From NCBI GenBank assembly GCA_032622095.1, contig CP136061.1, positions 23,380,991 to 23,444,990 on the forward strand: a stretch of 64,000 nucleotides of DNA, in the 5' to 3' direction. Positions 61,001-64,000 of this stretch are shown one piece after another. Under the pieces are notes generated by a model. That model had not been told where the DNA came from and ran no database searches. It saw only the letters and a program-made list of their open reading frames with translations. This DNA is from Siphonodentalium dalli. Taxonomy: Eukaryota; Mollusca; Scaphopoda; Gadilida; Siphonodentaliidae. The translations under genes and the position numbers were made by a program. Position 1 is the stretch's first letter, and every line of letters starts with the position of its first letter.

Positions 61001-64000
61001 TTTTTCGAAGGATTTATGGTTCTAACCCAGAGATTCATGAATACAACTCAGGGATTTATGACTTTTTCGAAGGATTTGTGGCTCTAACCCAGAGATTCAT
61101 GATTACAACTCAGGGATTTATGACTTTTTCGAAGGATTTGTAGCTCTATCCCAGAGATTCATGAATACAACGCAGGGATTTATGACTTTTTCGAAGGATT
61201 TGTGGCTCTAACCCAGAGATTCGTGAATACAACGCAAGGATTTATGACCTTTTCGAAGGATTTATGGCTCTAACCCCGAGATTCATGACTACAACTCAGG
61301 GATTTATGACTTTTTCGAAGGATTTATGGTTATAACCCAGAGATTCATGAATAGAACTCAGGGATTTATGACTTTTTCGAAGGATTTATGGTTCTAACCC
61401 AGAGATTCATGAATAGAACTCAGGGATTTATGACTTTTTCGAAGGATTTATGGTTCTAACCCAGAGATTCATGAATAGAACTCAGGGATTTATGACTTTT
61501 TCGAAGGATTTATGGCTTTAACCCCGAGATTCATGACTACAACTCAGGGATTTATGACTTTTTCGAAGGATTTATGGTTCTAACCCAGAGATTCATGTAT
61601 ACAACTCAGGGATTTATGACTTTTTCGAAGGATTTGTGGCTCTAACCCAGAGATTCATGAATACAACGCAGGGATTTATGACTTTTTCGAAGGATTTATG
61701 GCTCTAACCCAGAGATTCATGAATACAACGCAAGGATTTATGACTTTTTCGAAGGATTTATGGCTCAAACCCCGAGATTCATGACTACAACTCAGGGATT
61801 TATGACTTTTTTGAAGGATTTATGGTTCTAACCCAGAGATTCACGAATAGAACTCAGGGATTTATGACTTTTTCGAAGGATTTATGGTTCTAACCCAGAG
61901 ATTCATGAATAGAACTCAGGGATTTATGACTTTTTCGAAGGATTTATGGTTCTAACCCAGAGATTCATGAATAGAACTCAGGGATTTATGACTTTTTCGA
62001 AGGATTTATGGCTTTAACCCCGAGATTCATGACTACAACTCAGGGATTTATGACTTTTTCGAAGGATTTATGGTTCTAACCCAGAGATTCATGAATACAA
62101 CTCAGGGATTTATGACTTTTTCGAAGGATTTATGGTTCTAACCCAGAGATTCATGAATAGAACTCAGGGATTTATGACTTTTTCGAAGGATTTATGGTTC
62201 TAACCCAGAGATTCATGAATAGAACTCAGGGATTTATGACTTTTTCGAAGGATTTATGGCTTTAACCCCGAGATTCATGACTACAACTCAGGGATTTATG
62301 ACTTTTTCGAAGGATTTATGGTTCTAACCCAGAGATTCATGAATACAACTCAGGGATTTATGACTTTTTCGAAGGATTTGTGGCTCTAACCCAGAGATTC
62401 ATGATTACAACTCAGGGATTTATGACTTTTTCGAAGGATTTGTGGCTCTAACCCAGAGATTCGTGAATACAACGCAAGGATTTATGACCTTTTCGAAGGA
62501 TTTATGGCTCTAACCCCGAGATTCATGACTACAACTCAGGGATTTATGACTTTTTCGAAGGATTTGTGGCTCTAACCCAGAGATTCGTGAATACAACGCA
62601 AGGATTTATGACCTTTTCGAAGGATTTATGGCTCTAACCCCGAGATTCATGACTACAACTCACTGATTTATGACTTTTTCGAAGGATTTATGGTTCTAAC
62701 CCAGAGATTCATGAATAGAACTCAGGGATTTATGACTTTTTCGAAGGATTTATGGTTCTAACCCAGAGATTCATGAATAGAACTCAGGGATTTATGACTT
62801 TTTCGAAGGATTTATGGTTCTAACCCAGAGATTCATGAATAGAACTCAGGGATTTATGACTTTTTCGAAGGATTTATGGCTTTAACCCCGAGATTCATGA
62901 CTACAACTCAGGGATTTATGACTTTTTCGAAGGATTTATGGTTCTAACCCAGAGATTCATGAATAGAACTCAGGGATTTATAACTTTTTCGAAGGATTTA
63001 TGGCTTTAACCCCGAGATTCATGACTACAACTCAGGGATTTATGACTTTTTCGAAGGATTTATGGTTCTAACCCAGAGATTCATGAATACAACTCAGGGA
63101 TTTATGACTTTTTCGAAGGATTTGTGGCTCTAACCCAGAGATTCATGAATACAACGCAGGGATTTATGACTTTTTCGAAGGATTTATGGCTCTAACCCAG
63201 AGATTCATGAATACAACGCAAGGATTTATGACTTTTTCGAAGGATTTATGGCTCAAACCCCGAGATTCATGACTACAACTCAGGTATTTATGACTTTTTT
63301 GAAGGATTTATGGCTCTAACCCAGAGATTCACGAATAGAACTCAGGGATTTATGACTTTTTCGAAGGATTTATGGTTCTAACCCAGAGATTCATGAATAG
63401 AACTCAGGGATTTATGACTTTTTCGAAGGATTTATGGTTCTAACCCAGAGATTCATGAATAGAACTCAGGGATTTATGACTTTTTCGAAGGATTTATGGC
63501 TTTAACCCCGAGATTCATGACTACAACTCAGGGATTTATGACTTTTTCGAAGGATTTATGGTTCTAACCCAGAGATTCATGAATACAACTCAGGGATTTA
63601 TGACTTTTTCGAAGGATTTGTGGCTCTAACCCAGAGATTCATGATTACAACTCAGTGATTTATGACTTTTTCGAAGGATTTGTGGCTCTAACCCAGAGAT
63701 TCATGAATACAACGCAAGTATTTATGACCTTTTCGAAGGATTTATGGCTCTAACCCCAAGATTCATGAATACAACTCAGGGATTTATGACTTTTTCGAAG
63801 GATTTATGGTTCTAACCCAGAGATTCATGAATAGAACTCAGGGATTTATGACTTTTTCGAAGGATTTATGGTTCTAACCCAGAGATTCATGAATAGAACT
63901 CAGGGATTTATGACTTTTTCGAAGGATTTATGGTTCTAACCCAGAGATTCATGAATAGAACTCAGGGATTTATGACTTTTTCGAAGGATTTATGGCTTTA
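58055..64000. repeat. 6.88-kb tandem duplication, copy 2 (cut by window end)
   Basis: The copy starts at a hybrid monomer near 58,041-58,065, where CTAACCCCGAG is joined directly to ATTCACGAATAG, a combination not seen at the matching place in the older order. It still matches copy 1 at the last base of the window (64,000 pairs with 57,120), so roughly 0.9 kb of the copy should lie outside. Private changes include CAGTGATTT near 63,654 and ACATCTCAGG near 60,671. Confidence 0.85.

Larger units (their letters stand above)
1..64000. repeat. 62-bp satellite DNA array filling the window
   Basis: Every stretch examined is the same 62 bp unit in the same orientation, giving about 1,030 tandem copies with no unique sequence and no inserted mobile element. 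The common unit is three parts: 20 bp starting GATTTATGAC with TTCGAA near its end, 21 bp starting GATTTATGGT, and 21 bp starting GATTCATGAA. Counting the common unit gives 22 G+C of 62. Neighbouring monomers differ at a few positions, while copies of long blocks are nearly identical, which is the mark of higher-order repeats. Since 62 is not a multiple of three and every frame meets TAA, TGA or TAG within a few units, it does not encode a repetitive protein. From general knowledge, such arrays occur at eukaryotic centromeres and heterochromatin; which of these applies here is inference. The array extends past both window edges. Confidence 0.99.

Noticed and set aside
1-64000. CRISPR-like array, since short repeats recur at regular spacing
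   Set aside because: The sequence between repeated parts is itself repeated, with no unique spacers, no leader and no cas genes.
1-64000. Repeat domain of a giant protein
   Set aside because: The 62 bp period is not a multiple of three, and all frames on the + strand meet stops within a few monomers apart from the short frames around 61 bp units.
1-64000. Transposable element or its terminal repeats
   Set aside because: No long open frame, inverted termini, target-site duplication or non-satellite sequence was seen anywhere.
1-64000. Assembly artefact as the sole explanation of the block duplications
   Set aside because: Copies carry private substitutions and whole-monomer length differences, which simple duplication by an assembler would not produce. 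Collapse or false expansion of single blocks still cannot be excluded without reads.
21-64000. Polyadenylation-like ATAAAT on the minus strand of each monomer
   Set aside because: It is not the AATAAA hexamer and there is no transcript unit for it to serve; it is expected in an AT-rich repeat.

Overview
The whole 64 kb window is a single, uninterrupted array of satellite DNA. The repeat unit is 62 bp, about 36% G+C, all units face the same way, and roughly 1,030 of them lie head to tail from the first base to the last. I see no gene, tRNA, rRNA, transposon, CRISPR array, telomere tract or unique sequence on either strand. An array this long, with variant units in a fixed order and multi-kb copies of that order, is typical of eukaryotic centromeric, pericentromeric or subtelomeric heterochromatin in a long-read assembly. 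I do not recognise the monomer and cannot name the species.

Each monomer is built from three diverged sub-repeats of 20, 21 and 21 bp, each beginning GATTYATG. The first 30 bp or so (T5 tract, TTCGAA, second GATTT) is nearly invariant. Most of the differences that tell monomers apart lie in the other half. Variants follow a recurring order: a basic 8-monomer (496 bp) higher-order repeat, a 7-monomer marker cassette in the first 30 kb, and many local additions or losses of whole monomers.

Layout: (1) 1-30 kb is one family: copies at about 4.5/4.65 kb, a 7,869 bp tandem duplication (about 2.85-18.6 kb), a reshuffled stretch 18.6-22.3 kb, a 2,354 bp repeat, then a clean 1,736 bp (28-mer) triplication at 25.18-30.39 kb. 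(2) 30-44.7 kb is a second family marked by a 42 bp deleted monomer: a 3,926 bp tandem pair, a 1,777 bp pair and a 3,078 bp pair whose second copy is four monomers shorter. (3) 44.6-51 kb is a third family: an 806 bp pair and three copies of a 2.1-2.2 kb unit carrying rare 3 bp and 6 bp insertions. (4) 51.2-64 kb is a 6.88 kb tandem duplication whose second copy runs off the right edge.

No genes work together here. The interest lies in sequence organisation: nested amplification by in-register unequal exchange, paired palindromes exactly half a monomer apart, and a monomer length close to six turns of the helix. Short open frames of about 64 codons recur, but they are by-products of a 1 bp deletion in certain monomers and are not annotated as genes. 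Block boundaries below were read by eye from diagnostic variants and are good to about one monomer unless said otherwise.
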